Positions 27,423 through 35,108 of a stretch of 49,559 nt of DNA are shown here, in pieces; position 1 is the first letter of the stretch; each line of letters opens with the position of its first letter. The DNA comes from Streptomyces sp. (GTDB taxonomy: Bacteria > Actinomycetota > Actinomycetes > Streptomycetales > Streptomycetaceae). The notes under the pieces are model-generated. The model was not told the origin of the DNA and ran no database searches. It saw only the letters and a program-made list of their open reading frames with translations. Made by a program: the position numbers and the translations under genes. The DNA is taken from assembly GCF_019510245.1 (NCBI RefSeq), contig NZ_JAEKKT010000175.1, positions 1 through 49,559 on the forward strand, read 5' to 3'.

Positions 27423-28610
27423 TCAGGCCCGGTCGACCTCGGCGCGCAGCGCGTTGTAGTCCGCGAAGGCGGTGTCGACGTCCGCGCGGGTCAGGCCGTA
27501 GCGGGCCAGGTCGTAGCTGTGGACCCGGGTCCCTCTGGGGCGGGCGGCGACGGCCGGGAGGCGGGCCGCGTCGGCCTCGGTCCAGCGGGCGCCGACGGCC
27601 GCGTAGAGCTTCGGGGCGCCCGCGGCCGGGTCGGAGCCCAGCCAGGAGTACGGCACGTCGACGAGGCGGTCGCGGGGGATGCCGGCGCGGGACGCGAGGC
27701 CGCGGCGGGCCGAGCGGGCCAGCAGCTCCAGCCAGGTGGCACCGATCCCGTGCAGGTCGAGGGGGCGGGTGTTCACCGCCATGCCGTGCTCGACCAGGCT
27801 GCAGAACGAGGCCACGGCGGTGGCCGGATCGCGGTGCGTCCACACGATCGTGGCGTCCGGGAAGACCGCCCGCAGCGCGTCCAGGTTCTCCAGGTGCAGC
27901 GGCGACTTCAGCACCCAGCGGCGGCGCGGGCGGCCGTACTGGAGGACCTGGTAGATCTGCTTGAGGTAGCGGTAGTCGGCGCCGAAGTCATGGGTCTCGT
28001 GCCAGGGCAGGTACCCGGGGATCACCGCCTGGGAGAGCGGCATCACCGTGTGCGGCAGCGCGAAGGTGCACTCCTCCGGGCCCTCGGGGCGCAGGTTGTG
28101 GATGTGCCGGAAGCCCGGGGCGAAGAGGTTGATGCCGTCGACCAGGCGCCGGGCGGTCGTGATCGCCTTCTCCCGTTCCGCGGGGCCGTCGTCGAGGCCG
28201 GGGGTCAGCAACTCCCAGAGCAGCGGGCAGCGGTGGTCCGCCGAGAGGGAGAGGACACCGTGGGTGAGCGTGGTGGCGGTGCGCGGCAGGCCCACCACGA
28301 ACACCGGGCGCTCGACGGGCTCCCGCTCGATCTCGGGGTGCTCGGCCAGCAGCCGGCGGATCCGGGCGCGGTTGGCGAGATGCCGGCCGACGTGCCCGCG
28401 TGCGGACAGCCAGCCGACCGGGGTCAGATGCTCGGCCGCCGCCCAACATCGCAGCAGGTGGCGCAAGTCGTCGGTGAACCGTTCGTCGCCCTCCGCCGGC
28501 CCGGCCGCGTCGAGCAGCCGGCCGAAGGCCCGGTCCGGAGTACGGCGGGCGCGGAAGCCCGGTCTGAGGAGCAGGTCGGCGAGCGTGAGGGGGAGCGGGG
28601 CCAGGGCCAC
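27423..28610 (-). CDS. Sulfotransferase family protein
   Basis: A 395-aa PAPS-dependent sulfotransferase. The 5'-phosphosulfate loop is VGLPRTATT near residue 105. The 3'-phosphate-binding region follows KSPLHLENLDALRAVFPDATIVWTHRDPATAVAS, including the usual R-D-P. Members transfer sulfate to hydroxyls of lipids, sugars or small molecules; the acceptor here is unknown. It has its own upstream palindrome and no regulatory sequence of the sugar locus, so it may be an unrelated gene lying within it. The start gives a hydrophobic LPLTLADLLLRPGF N-terminus common to the family. Confidence 0.85.
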   Translation of the reverse strand: MALAPLPLTLADLLLRPGFRARRTPDRAFGRLLDAAGPAEGDERFTDDLRHLLRCWAAAEHLTPVGWLSARGHVGRHLANRARIRRLLAEHPEIEREPVERPVFVVGLPRTATTLTHGVLSLSADHRCPLLWELLTPGLDDGPAEREKAITTARRLVDGINLFAPGFRHIHNLRPEGPEECTFALPHTVMPLSQAVIPGYLPWHETHDFGADYRYLKQIYQVLQYGRPRRRWVLKSPLHLENLDALRAVFPDATIVWTHRDPATAVASFCSLVEHGMAVNTRPLDLHGIGATWLELLARSARRGLASRAGIPRDRLVDVPYSWLGSDPAAGAPKLYAAVGARWTEADAARLPAVAARPRGTRVHSYDLARYGLTRADVDTAFADYNALRAEVDRA

Positions 28611-28696
28611 GGCAGCGGAACCCTTCGTGGGGGGACAGGGGAGGGGATACTGACTACCCCCTCCGACTGCCCGGCCACACCGCCGAGTTGAGACAT

Positions 28697-28710
28697 TTAC
28701 CGGCCGGTAA
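28697..28710. promoter_or_regulatory. Perfect palindrome upstream of the sulfotransferase
   Basis: TTACCGGCCGGTAA is a perfect 14-bp palindrome in the 125-bp gap between GH31 and the sulfotransferase, about 87 bp before the sulfotransferase start. Its form resembles TetR-family operators. A weaker relative (10 of 14 bases, minus strand) lies near 32375, upstream of the acyl-CoA dehydrogenase. Confidence 0.55.
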
Positions 28711-28735
28711 CGGGAGGCGTCGCGATCCGGCCGGG

Positions 28736-30790
28736 CTACTCCGTGACCGGGAGTTCCGCCCCGTCGCGCAGGAACAGCGGGATGCGGTCCAGCGGCGCGT
28801 CCACCGTCACCGCCGCACCGCCCTCGTACGCCTCACCCGTCCACGCGTCCGTCCACCGGGCTCCCGCCGGCAGATACGTCGTGCGGACCGTGGCGCCCGC
28901 CGTCAGCACCGGCGCCACCAGGAGGTCGGGGCCGAAGAGGTACGCGTCGTCGACCGTCCAGGCCGCCTGGTCGTCGGGGAACTCCAGGAACAGCGGCCGC
29001 AGCACCGGCAGGCCCTCCTCGTGGGCCTCCCGCATGACATCGAGGACGTACGGCCGCAGGCGCTCGCGCAGCCGCAGGTACTTCTCCAGGATCGCGCCCG
29101 CCTCCGCGCCGTACGACCACACCTCGTTCGGGCCGCCGGTCATGTCGGGGCCCAGCGGCATGCCCGGGTCGCGGAAGCCGTGCAGGCGCATCAGCGGGGA
29201 GAGCGCGCCGAACTGGAACCAGCGCACCATCACCTCGCGGTAGGCCGGGTCGTCCGGGTCGCCGCCGTGGAAGCCGCCGATGTCGGTGTTCCACCAGGGG
29301 ATGCCGGACAGAGCGGTGTTGAGGCCGGCGGCGATCTGGTGGCGCAGGGTCGTGAAGTCGGTGCCGATGTCGCCGGACCACAGCGCGGCCCCGTACCGCT
29401 GACTGCCCGCCCAGGCCGAACGGTTGAGGGTGACGACCTCCTCGCCCGCGGCCCGCAGGCCCTCGTGGAAGGTCCGGGCGTTCTCGGCGGGGTAGCTGTT
29501 GCCGACCTCCAGACCGGGGCCCGCCCAGTAGCGCAGGTTCTCCTGGAAGCCCGGCTTCAGCTCGGGCTCGCAGGCGTCCAGCCAGAACGCCGTGATGCCG
29601 TACGGGTCCAGGTAGTTCTCCTTGACCCTGGACCACACGAAATCCCGGGCGTCCGGGTTGGTGGCGTCGTAGAAGGCGACCTGGACGGTCGACGCCACCT
29701 CCTTGTCCGGCCAGTCGGCGTGTGCCGTCGGGCCGTACTGGGTGCCGATGAAGTAGCCGCGCTGCTCCATCACCGGATGGTTCTCGCTCAGCGGGGACAC
29801 CGACGGCCAGACACTCACCACCAGCTTGATGCCCAGCTCGTCCAGTTCGCGGACCATCGCGGCCGGGTCCGGCCACTCCTTCGGGTCGAACTTCCACTCG
29901 CCGAGATGGGTCCAGTGGAAGAAGTCGCAGACGATCGCCGAGACGGGCAGGCCGCGGCGCTTGTACTCCCGGGCCACGGCGAGGAGTTCGTCCTGGGTGC
30001 GGTAGCGCAGCTTGCACTGCCAGAAGCCCGCCGCCCACTCCGGCAGCATCGGCGAACGGCCGCTCACCGCGCTGTAGTTGCGCTGCCCGTCGGCCGGGGT
30101 GCCCACCGTGATCCAGTAGTCGAGCTGACGTGCCGAGTCGGCCACCCAGCGGGTGCCGTTGCCGGCCAGCTCGACGCGGCCGATCGCCGGGTTGTTCCAG
30201 AGCAGCGTGTAGCCGCGGCTGGAGACCAGGACCGGGATCGAGACCTCGGCGTTGCGCTGGACCAGGTCCAGGACCAGGCCCTTCTGGTCGAGGCGCCCGT
30301 GTTGGTGCTGGCCCAGGCCGAACAACCGCTCGCCCTCGTAGGCGGCGAACCGCTGCTCCAGACGGTGGTAGCCGTTGCCCACCGCGGTGTACAGGCGTGA
30401 GCCGGGCCACCAGAAGTGCGCGCGCTCCTCGGCCAGCACCTCCGAGCGGTCGTCGGTGCGCAGGAAGCGGACCAGGCCCTCGGCGGACACCTCCACGGTC
30501 AGGCCGCCGACCGTCAACTGCCCCTCCCCGTCACCGATCTTGACGGTCGACCCGGTCGCGGGGGGCTCGTCGAGCAGAGCGCCCGGCAGCCCTTCGAGGA
30601 TCGGCCCGCCGAGCCGGGCCCGCACCCGGACCGCGTCCGGACCCCAGGGCTCGATCCGCAGCGTCTCCTGACGGCCGCTCCACTCCAGGGCTCCGTCCCG
30701 CTCGCGGAAGGTGCCGAGGGTGGGGGAGGACTGCGCCAGGCTGACCTTGGGCTGCACAGTGGCAGACGGGTTCTCGGCAGGCTGATTCAC
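28736..30790 (-). CDS. GH31 alpha-xylosidase
   Basis: A 684-aa cytoplasmic family 31 glycosidase. An N-terminal beta-sandwich leads to the barrel, with nucleophile D405 in FWLDACEPE and acid/base D474 in WSGDIGTDF. The D-A-x-E-P-E form is seen in alpha-xylosidases rather than alpha-glucosidases (W-x-D-M-x-E). It would remove the alpha-1,6-xylose that defines xyloglucan. GTG 30790 has AGGAG 7 bases upstream. It lies 83 bp downstream of lacI on the same strand, so the two are probably co-transcribed. Confidence 0.9.
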   Translation of the reverse strand: MNQPAENPSATVQPKVSLAQSSPTLGTFRERDGALEWSGRQETLRIEPWGPDAVRVRARLGGPILEGLPGALLDEPPATGSTVKIGDGEGQLTVGGLTVEVSAEGLVRFLRTDDRSEVLAEERAHFWWPGSRLYTAVGNGYHRLEQRFAAYEGERLFGLGQHQHGRLDQKGLVLDLVQRNAEVSIPVLVSSRGYTLLWNNPAIGRVELAGNGTRWVADSARQLDYWITVGTPADGQRNYSAVSGRSPMLPEWAAGFWQCKLRYRTQDELLAVAREYKRRGLPVSAIVCDFFHWTHLGEWKFDPKEWPDPAAMVRELDELGIKLVVSVWPSVSPLSENHPVMEQRGYFIGTQYGPTAHADWPDKEVASTVQVAFYDATNPDARDFVWSRVKENYLDPYGITAFWLDACEPELKPGFQENLRYWAGPGLEVGNSYPAENARTFHEGLRAAGEEVVTLNRSAWAGSQRYGAALWSGDIGTDFTTLRHQIAAGLNTALSGIPWWNTDIGGFHGGDPDDPAYREVMVRWFQFGALSPLMRLHGFRDPGMPLGPDMTGGPNEVWSYGAEAGAILEKYLRLRERLRPYVLDVMREAHEEGLPVLRPLFLEFPDDQAAWTVDDAYLFGPDLLVAPVLTAGATVRTTYLPAGARWTDAWTGEAYEGGAAVTVDAPLDRIPLFLRDGAELPVTE

Positions 30791-30873
30791 GTGCGCGCTC
30801 CTGAATGAGTGCAGACATGGGGGTGCCCCGGCTCGGCAGGGCACGGTGGGGCACGGTGGGGAGGGAGAGCGGT

Positions 30874-31887
30874 TCAGGACCCGGCCGGCGCCGGTCCCGT
30901 GCTCGCCCGTACCGTCAACTCGGGTGCGATCAGCACGACGTCCTCGCTGCCCCGGCCGTCCAGCTTGGCGACCAGGTGCTCCACGGCGTACCGGCCCATC
31001 TCCTGCGCGGGGATGGCGACCGAGGTCAGCCGTACCGAGGCCTGGACGGCGACCTGGTCCGGGCAGATCGCGACCACGGACACGTCCTCCGGCACGGCCC
31101 GGCCCTGCTGGCGCAGCAGCGCGAGCAGCGGCTCCACCGCGGACTCGTTCTGGACGACGAAGCCCGTGGTGCCGGGGCGCTCGTCGAAGATCCGGGCCAG
31201 CGTGGCGGTCATCGCGTCGTACCCGCCCTCGCACGGCCGGTGCAGCACCCTCAGGCCCAGCTCCCGGGCCCGGGAGCGGAGTCCGTCCAGGGTGCGCTCG
31301 GCGAAGCCGGTGTGCCGCTCGTAGACGGCCGGGGCCTCGCCGATGACAGCGATGTCACGGTGACCGAGCTTCGCGAGGTGCTCCACACACAGCGCGCCGG
31401 TCGCCCCGAAGTCGAGATCGACGCAGGTCAGCCCGGAGGTCGAGGCGGGCAGGCCGATGAGCACGGAGGGCTGGTCGGTCTGCCGCAGCAGCGGCAGCCG
31501 CTCGTCCTCCAGCTCCACGTCCATGAGGATCATGGCGTCGGCGAGCCCGCTGCCGGTGACCCGGCGCACCGCGTCCGGCCCCTCCTCGCCGGTGAGCAGC
31601 AGGACGTCGTAGCCGTGCGCGCGGGCCGTGGTGGCCACCGCGATCGCGATCTCCATCATCACCGGCACGTACATGTCCGTGCGCAGCGGGATCATCAGCG
31701 CGATGATGTTCGACCGGCTGCTGGCCAGGGCGCGGGCGCCCGCGTTCGGGTGGTAGCCCAGCTCCCGGATGCTCTGCTCGACCCGCTGCCGGGTGATGGC
31801 GGAGATGGACCGCTTGCCGCTGAGGACATAGCTCACCGTGCTCGCCGAGACTCCGGCGTGCTGGGCGACCTCGGCGAGGGTGACCAT
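30874..31887 (-). CDS. LacI-family repressor of the xyloglucan locus
   Basis: A 337-aa regulator. The LacI helix-turn-helix starts at residue 2 (VTLAEVAQHAGVSASTVSYVLSG) with the hinge helix near residue 50 (GARALAS); a periplasmic-binding-protein-like effector domain follows. ATG 31887 has GGAGAG just upstream; extending further would translate through the operator. Palindromes at 31905 and 31995 lie in its own promoter region, and the same core occurs before GH3 and the transporter operon, so it probably represses itself, GH31, GH3 and the import/hydrolase operon. The inducer, inferred to be a xyloglucan-derived oligosaccharide, is unknown. Confidence 0.9.
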   Translation of the reverse strand: MVTLAEVAQHAGVSASTVSYVLSGKRSISAITRQRVEQSIRELGYHPNAGARALASSRSNIIALMIPLRTDMYVPVMMEIAIAVATTARAHGYDVLLLTGEEGPDAVRRVTGSGLADAMILMDVELEDERLPLLRQTDQPSVLIGLPASTSGLTCVDLDFGATGALCVEHLAKLGHRDIAVIGEAPAVYERHTGFAERTLDGLRSRARELGLRVLHRPCEGGYDAMTATLARIFDERPGTTGFVVQNESAVEPLLALLRQQGRAVPEDVSVVAICPDQVAVQASVRLTSVAIPAQEMGRYAVEHLVAKLDGRGSEDVVLIAPELTVRASTGPAPAGS

Positions 31888-31904
31888 CCAGCTCTCCAAG
31901 CTTT

Positions 31905-31918
31905 GTGAAGCGCTTCGA
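31905..31918. promoter_or_regulatory. LacI-type operator proximal to lacI
   Basis: GTGAAGCGCTTCGA matches 12 of 14 bases of the palindrome at 15993 and keeps the GAAGCGCTTCGA core. It lies 18 bp upstream of the lacI ATG. Its centre is 90 bp from the distal operator, close enough for looping. Confidence 0.72.
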
Positions 31919-31992
31919 CAGTGCGCATTGCTGACAGGTGGCGAGTGAGGGTGGTTCGACAGTAGCTTCAGTGCGGGTGGGTGTCCATAGGC

Positions 31993-32010
31993 TGTCGAAG
32001 CGCTTCGACA
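31993..32010. promoter_or_regulatory. LacI-type operator distal to lacI, best copy
   Basis: TGTCGAAGCGCTTCGACA is a perfect 18-bp palindrome, the longest of the four copies. On the minus strand it overlaps a -35 candidate (TTGTCG), with TATGGA 16 bases later, so binding would block lacI transcription. Confidence 0.8.
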
Positions 32011-32423
32011 ACGATTTGCCGGGCGGCTCAGGCAACCTGTCCAGGGGGCGGCGGCCACAAAGAGGTCGTACGGCCGTCTGAGGGGCGTACCCGAACCGTC
32101 CCCCGGAAGGCCCCCCGATGCAACACCGCAGACCGCGCCTGTCCGAGACGGCGAAGACGCTGCCGGCCGCCTCGGCTGCGCCCGGCAAGTATGGCGCCAC
32201 CGCCTCGGCCGCGCCCGGCTGAACCGGTCGCTCGGCCGGTCAGGCCTCGTCGCGCTCCGGACTGCCCGCCACCGGCCGGGAAACACGTCGGGGCCGTCCG
32301 CCCGTCAGCCGATCGGACCGCGAGGGCTGGTAGGTGCGGCCCGTTTCGGGTACCAACGATCCAGTAGCACTGGTCGGTAACGAACGGTCCCCGACAACCC
32401 CTTTCGTGGCGAGGTGAGCCTCA
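32011..32423. other. Gap upstream of the acyl-CoA dehydrogenase
   Basis: 413 bp. It contains a possible 34-codon frame at 32118-32222 with GGAAGG upstream and an internal 21-base near-repeat (32166-32186 and 32199-32219), too weak to call a gene. CTGGTCGGTAACG near 32374 resembles half of the palindrome at 28697. GAGGTGA precedes the dehydrogenase start. Confidence 0.4.
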
Positions 32424-34358
32424 ATGTCCGCCCCCACCACCAAGAAACCCGCCGTCACCGAGCGGGAGGCCCGCCAGGTGGCGGAGGCCGCCCGGGAACA
32501 GGACTGGCACAAGCCCAGTTTCGCCAAGGAGCTGTTCCTCGGGCGCTTCCGGCTCGACCTCATCCACCCGCATCCGCTCCCGGCGGACGACGACGTGCAG
32601 CGCGGCGAGGAGTTCCTGGCGCGGCTGCGCGAGTTCTGCGAGACGAAGATCGACTCGGCGCTCATCGAGCGCGAGGCGCGCATCCCGGACGAGGTGATCG
32701 CCGGCCTCAAGGAACTCGGCGCCCTCGGCATGAAGATCGACCCCAAGTACGGCGGCCTCGGTCTCACCCAGGTCTACTACAACCGGGCCCTCTCCCTGGT
32801 CGGCTCCGCGAACCCCGCGGTCGGCGCGCTGCTCTCCGCCCACCAGTCGATCGGCGTGCCGCAGCCGCTGAAGATCTTCGGCACCCAGGAGCAGAAGGAC
32901 GCCTTCCTGCCGCGCTGCGCCCGCACCGACATCTCGGCGTTCCTGCTCACCGAGCCGGACGTCGGCTCGGACCCGGCGCGTCTGGCCACCACGGCCGTAC
33001 GGGACGGCGACGACTACGTCCTCGACGGCGTGAAGCTCTGGACCACCAACGGCGTGGTCGCCGACCTGCTGGTCGTCATGGCCCGGGTCCCGAAGACCGA
33101 GAACGGCAAGGGCGGCATCACCGCCTTCGTCGTCGAGGCCGACTCCCCCGGCATCACCGTCGAGAACCGCAACGCCTTCATGGGCCTGCGCGGCATCGAG
33201 AACGGCGTCACCCGCTTCCACCAGGTCCGGGTCCCGGCCGCCAACCGCATCGGCGCCGAGGGCGCCGGCCTCAAGATCGCCCTCACCACGCTCAACACCG
33301 GACGGCTCTCGCTGCCCGCGATGTGCGTGGGCGCGGGCAAGTGGTGCCTGAAGATCGCCCGCGAGTGGTCGGCGGTCCGCGAGCAGTGGGGCAAGCCGGT
33401 CGCGCTGCACGAGGCGGTCGGCTCCAAGATCAGCTTCATCGCGGCGACCACCTTCGCCCTGGAGGCGGTCGTCGACCTGTCCTCCCAGATGGCCGACGAG
33501 AACCGCAACGACATCCGCATCGAGGCCGCCCTCGCCAAGCTCTACGGCTCCGAGATGGCCTGCCTGATGGCCGACGAGCTGGTCCAGATCCGCGGCGGCC
33601 GCGGCTTCGAGACGGCGGAGTCGCTGAAAGCGCGCGGCGAACGCGCCGTCCCCGCCGAACAGCTCCTGCGCGACCTGCGCATCAACCGCATCTTCGAGGG
33701 CTCCACGGAGATCATGCACCTGCTGATCGCCCGCGAGGCCGTCGACGCCCACCTCTCGGTCGCCGGCGACCTCATCGACCCCGACAAGTCCCTCCAGGAC
33801 AAGGCCAGGGCGGGCGCCAACGCGGGCGTCTTCTACGCCAAGTGGCTGCCCAAGCTGGTCGCCGGACCGGGCCAGCTCCCCACGTCGTACGGCGACTTCA
33901 AGCACGGCGTGGACCTCGCCCCGCACCTGCGCTACGTGGAACGGCACGCCCGCAAGCTGGCCCGCTCCACCTTCTACGCCATGTCCCGCTGGCAGGGCCG
34001 GATGGAGACCAAGCAGGGCTTCCTGGGCCGGGTCGTGGACATCGGCGCCGAGCTGTTCGCGATGAGCGCGGCCTGCGTCCGCGCCGAACTGCTGCGCCGC
34101 CAGGGCGACCACGGCCGGGAGGCCTACCTGCTCGCCGACGCGTTCTGCCGGCAGTCCCGCATCCGCGTCGACGAGCTGTTCAACCGCCTCTGGTCGAACA
34201 CCGACGACCTGGACCGCAAGGTCGTCAAGGGCGTGCTCGGCGGCTCCTTCGAATGGCTGGAGCGCGGGATCGTCGACCCGTCGGGCGAGGGCCCGTGGAT
34301 CGCCGACGCGGCCCCCGGGCCGTCCCGGCGGGACAACGTCCGGCGCCCGTTCGGGTGA
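32424..34358 (+). CDS. Acyl-CoA dehydrogenase, long-chain type
   Basis: A 644-aa FAD-dependent acyl-CoA dehydrogenase of the ACAD9/VLCAD-like group for fatty-acid beta-oxidation. The order is an N-terminal helical domain, a middle beta domain with FLLTEPDVGSDPA, a C-terminal helical domain with the base E425 in RIFEGSTEIM, and an extra helical extension from about residue 470. GAGGTGA lies upstream of ATG 32424. It is monocistronic and followed within 16 bp by the convergent vapC. The weak TTACCG-like half site upstream is a possible regulatory sequence. Confidence 0.92.
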   Translation: MSAPTTKKPAVTEREARQVAEAAREQDWHKPSFAKELFLGRFRLDLIHPHPLPADDDVQRGEEFLARLREFCETKIDSALIEREARIPDEVIAGLKELGALGMKIDPKYGGLGLTQVYYNRALSLVGSANPAVGALLSAHQSIGVPQPLKIFGTQEQKDAFLPRCARTDISAFLLTEPDVGSDPARLATTAVRDGDDYVLDGVKLWTTNGVVADLLVVMARVPKTENGKGGITAFVVEADSPGITVENRNAFMGLRGIENGVTRFHQVRVPAANRIGAEGAGLKIALTTLNTGRLSLPAMCVGAGKWCLKIAREWSAVREQWGKPVALHEAVGSKISFIAATTFALEAVVDLSSQMADENRNDIRIEAALAKLYGSEMACLMADELVQIRGGRGFETAESLKARGERAVPAEQLLRDLRINRIFEGSTEIMHLLIAREAVDAHLSVAGDLIDPDKSLQDKARAGANAGVFYAKWLPKLVAGPGQLPTSYGDFKHGVDLAPHLRYVERHARKLARSTFYAMSRWQGRMETKQGFLGRVVDIGAELFAMSAACVRAELLRRQGDHGREAYLLADAFCRQSRIRVDELFNRLWSNTDDLDRKVVKGVLGGSFEWLERGIVDPSGEGPWIADAAPGPSRRDNVRRPFG

Positions 34359-34373
34359 GGACGGCCACGTCGG

Positions 34374-34793
34374 CTACAGGCTGCCCGGTGGCATCAGCCA
34401 CTGGGCGGGCTGGCCGGTGACCGACGCGATGGTCTCGAAGTCGTTGTCGTAGTGCAGCACCGTGAGGCCCTGTATCTCGGCGGTGGCGGCTACGAGGAGG
34501 TCCACTGTCCCCGCCGAGCGGTGCCGGCCCTTGGCGGTCAGCTCCTCCTGGACGCGCCATGCCCGCGTCAGTGCGCGGTCGTCCAGGGGTGTCCAGCAGA
34601 ACAGGGCGTCCAGGTCCTCGACCATCTGCACGCGGTTCTCGGCGTTCCTGGCGCTGTAGAGGAACTCGATCTCGGTCACCGGGCATCGGGCAACGAGACC
34701 CTCTGCCAGGGGGCTCTCCCAGTGGGCGAGAGTCGGCTGCTTGAGGACCCGGACGAGGGCGCTTGTGTCGATGAGATATTTGGCCGTGCTCAT
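34374..34793 (-). CDS. vapC: VapC-family PIN-domain toxin
   Basis: A 139-aa PIN ribonuclease, the toxin of a type II pair. The metal-binding acidic residues are recognisable: D9 in LIDTSAL, an acidic pair in TEIEFLYSAR, Asp in TVDLLVAATA, and Asp in HYDNDFE. All four are kept, so it should be active on RNA, usually tRNA or rRNA in this family. Its start overlaps the antitoxin stop by 4 bp (ATGA), the usual coupling. The pair sits between the dehydrogenase and dxr, and base composition is slightly less GC-rich than the neighbours. Confidence 0.9.
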   Translation of the reverse strand: MSTAKYLIDTSALVRVLKQPTLAHWESPLAEGLVARCPVTEIEFLYSARNAENRVQMVEDLDALFCWTPLDDRALTRAWRVQEELTAKGRHRSAGTVDLLVAATAEIQGLTVLHYDNDFETIASVTGQPAQWLMPPGSL

Positions 34794-34999
34794 CGTCGAT
34801 AGTTCGCCTTGTCCAGAAGGATGTCGAAGTCGCCCGCGTCGGCCTGCGCGGCCAGCCGGGCCAGCGCGAGGGCGCGCTTCTTACGTTCGACGCCTTCTTT
34901 CAGGGCCGCGGTCACGGTGTCCTTCTTCGTCTTGGTCCCGAACGCTATGGCCGCCTGCGCCAGCAGTTCCTCGTCGATGTCGATCAGAGTCTTGGCCAT
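34790..34999 (-). CDS. vapB: VapB-type antitoxin
   Basis: A 69-aa protein beginning MAKTLIDIDEELLAQA, the ribbon-helix-helix form of VapB antitoxins that bind their own promoter, followed by a basic helix (ERKKRALALARLAA) and a short acidic tail (DILLDKANY) expected to wrap the toxin. GAGGGG lies 6 bases upstream of ATG 34999. It is the first gene of a two-gene operon and divergent from dxr. Confidence 0.88.
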   Translation of the reverse strand: MAKTLIDIDEELLAQAAIAFGTKTKKDTVTAALKEGVERKKRALALARLAAQADAGDFDILLDKANYRR

Positions 35000-35012
35000 G
35001 GCGACACCCCTC

Positions 35013-35041
35013 GTATATCCAGCTTGGCCTTGCGTATATAC
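35013..35041. promoter_or_regulatory. vapBC promoter with repeated CGTATAT operator
   Basis: CGTATAT occurs twice, at 35013 and 35033, exactly 20 bp (two helical turns) apart. The second copy is part of the palindrome GTATATAC (35034-35041). These A/T-rich sites stand out in a GC-rich genome and lie 14-42 bp upstream of vapB, where ribbon-helix-helix autorepressors bind. They also supply the only -10-like sequence. Confidence 0.6.
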
Positions 35042-35108
35042 AGTACCGCGCCGCCCATGAAGGGGACGCCCTGTCCTCCCGGCCACCCGATGCGGCCACA
35101 ATGGGGGG

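Noticed and set aside
13113..31918. Reading the locus as a cellulose or xylan system
   Set aside because: GH74, GH31 with the alpha-xylosidase motif, GH42 and GH95 together point to xyloglucan; no GH10/GH11 xylanase, GH43, GH6 or GH48 is present.
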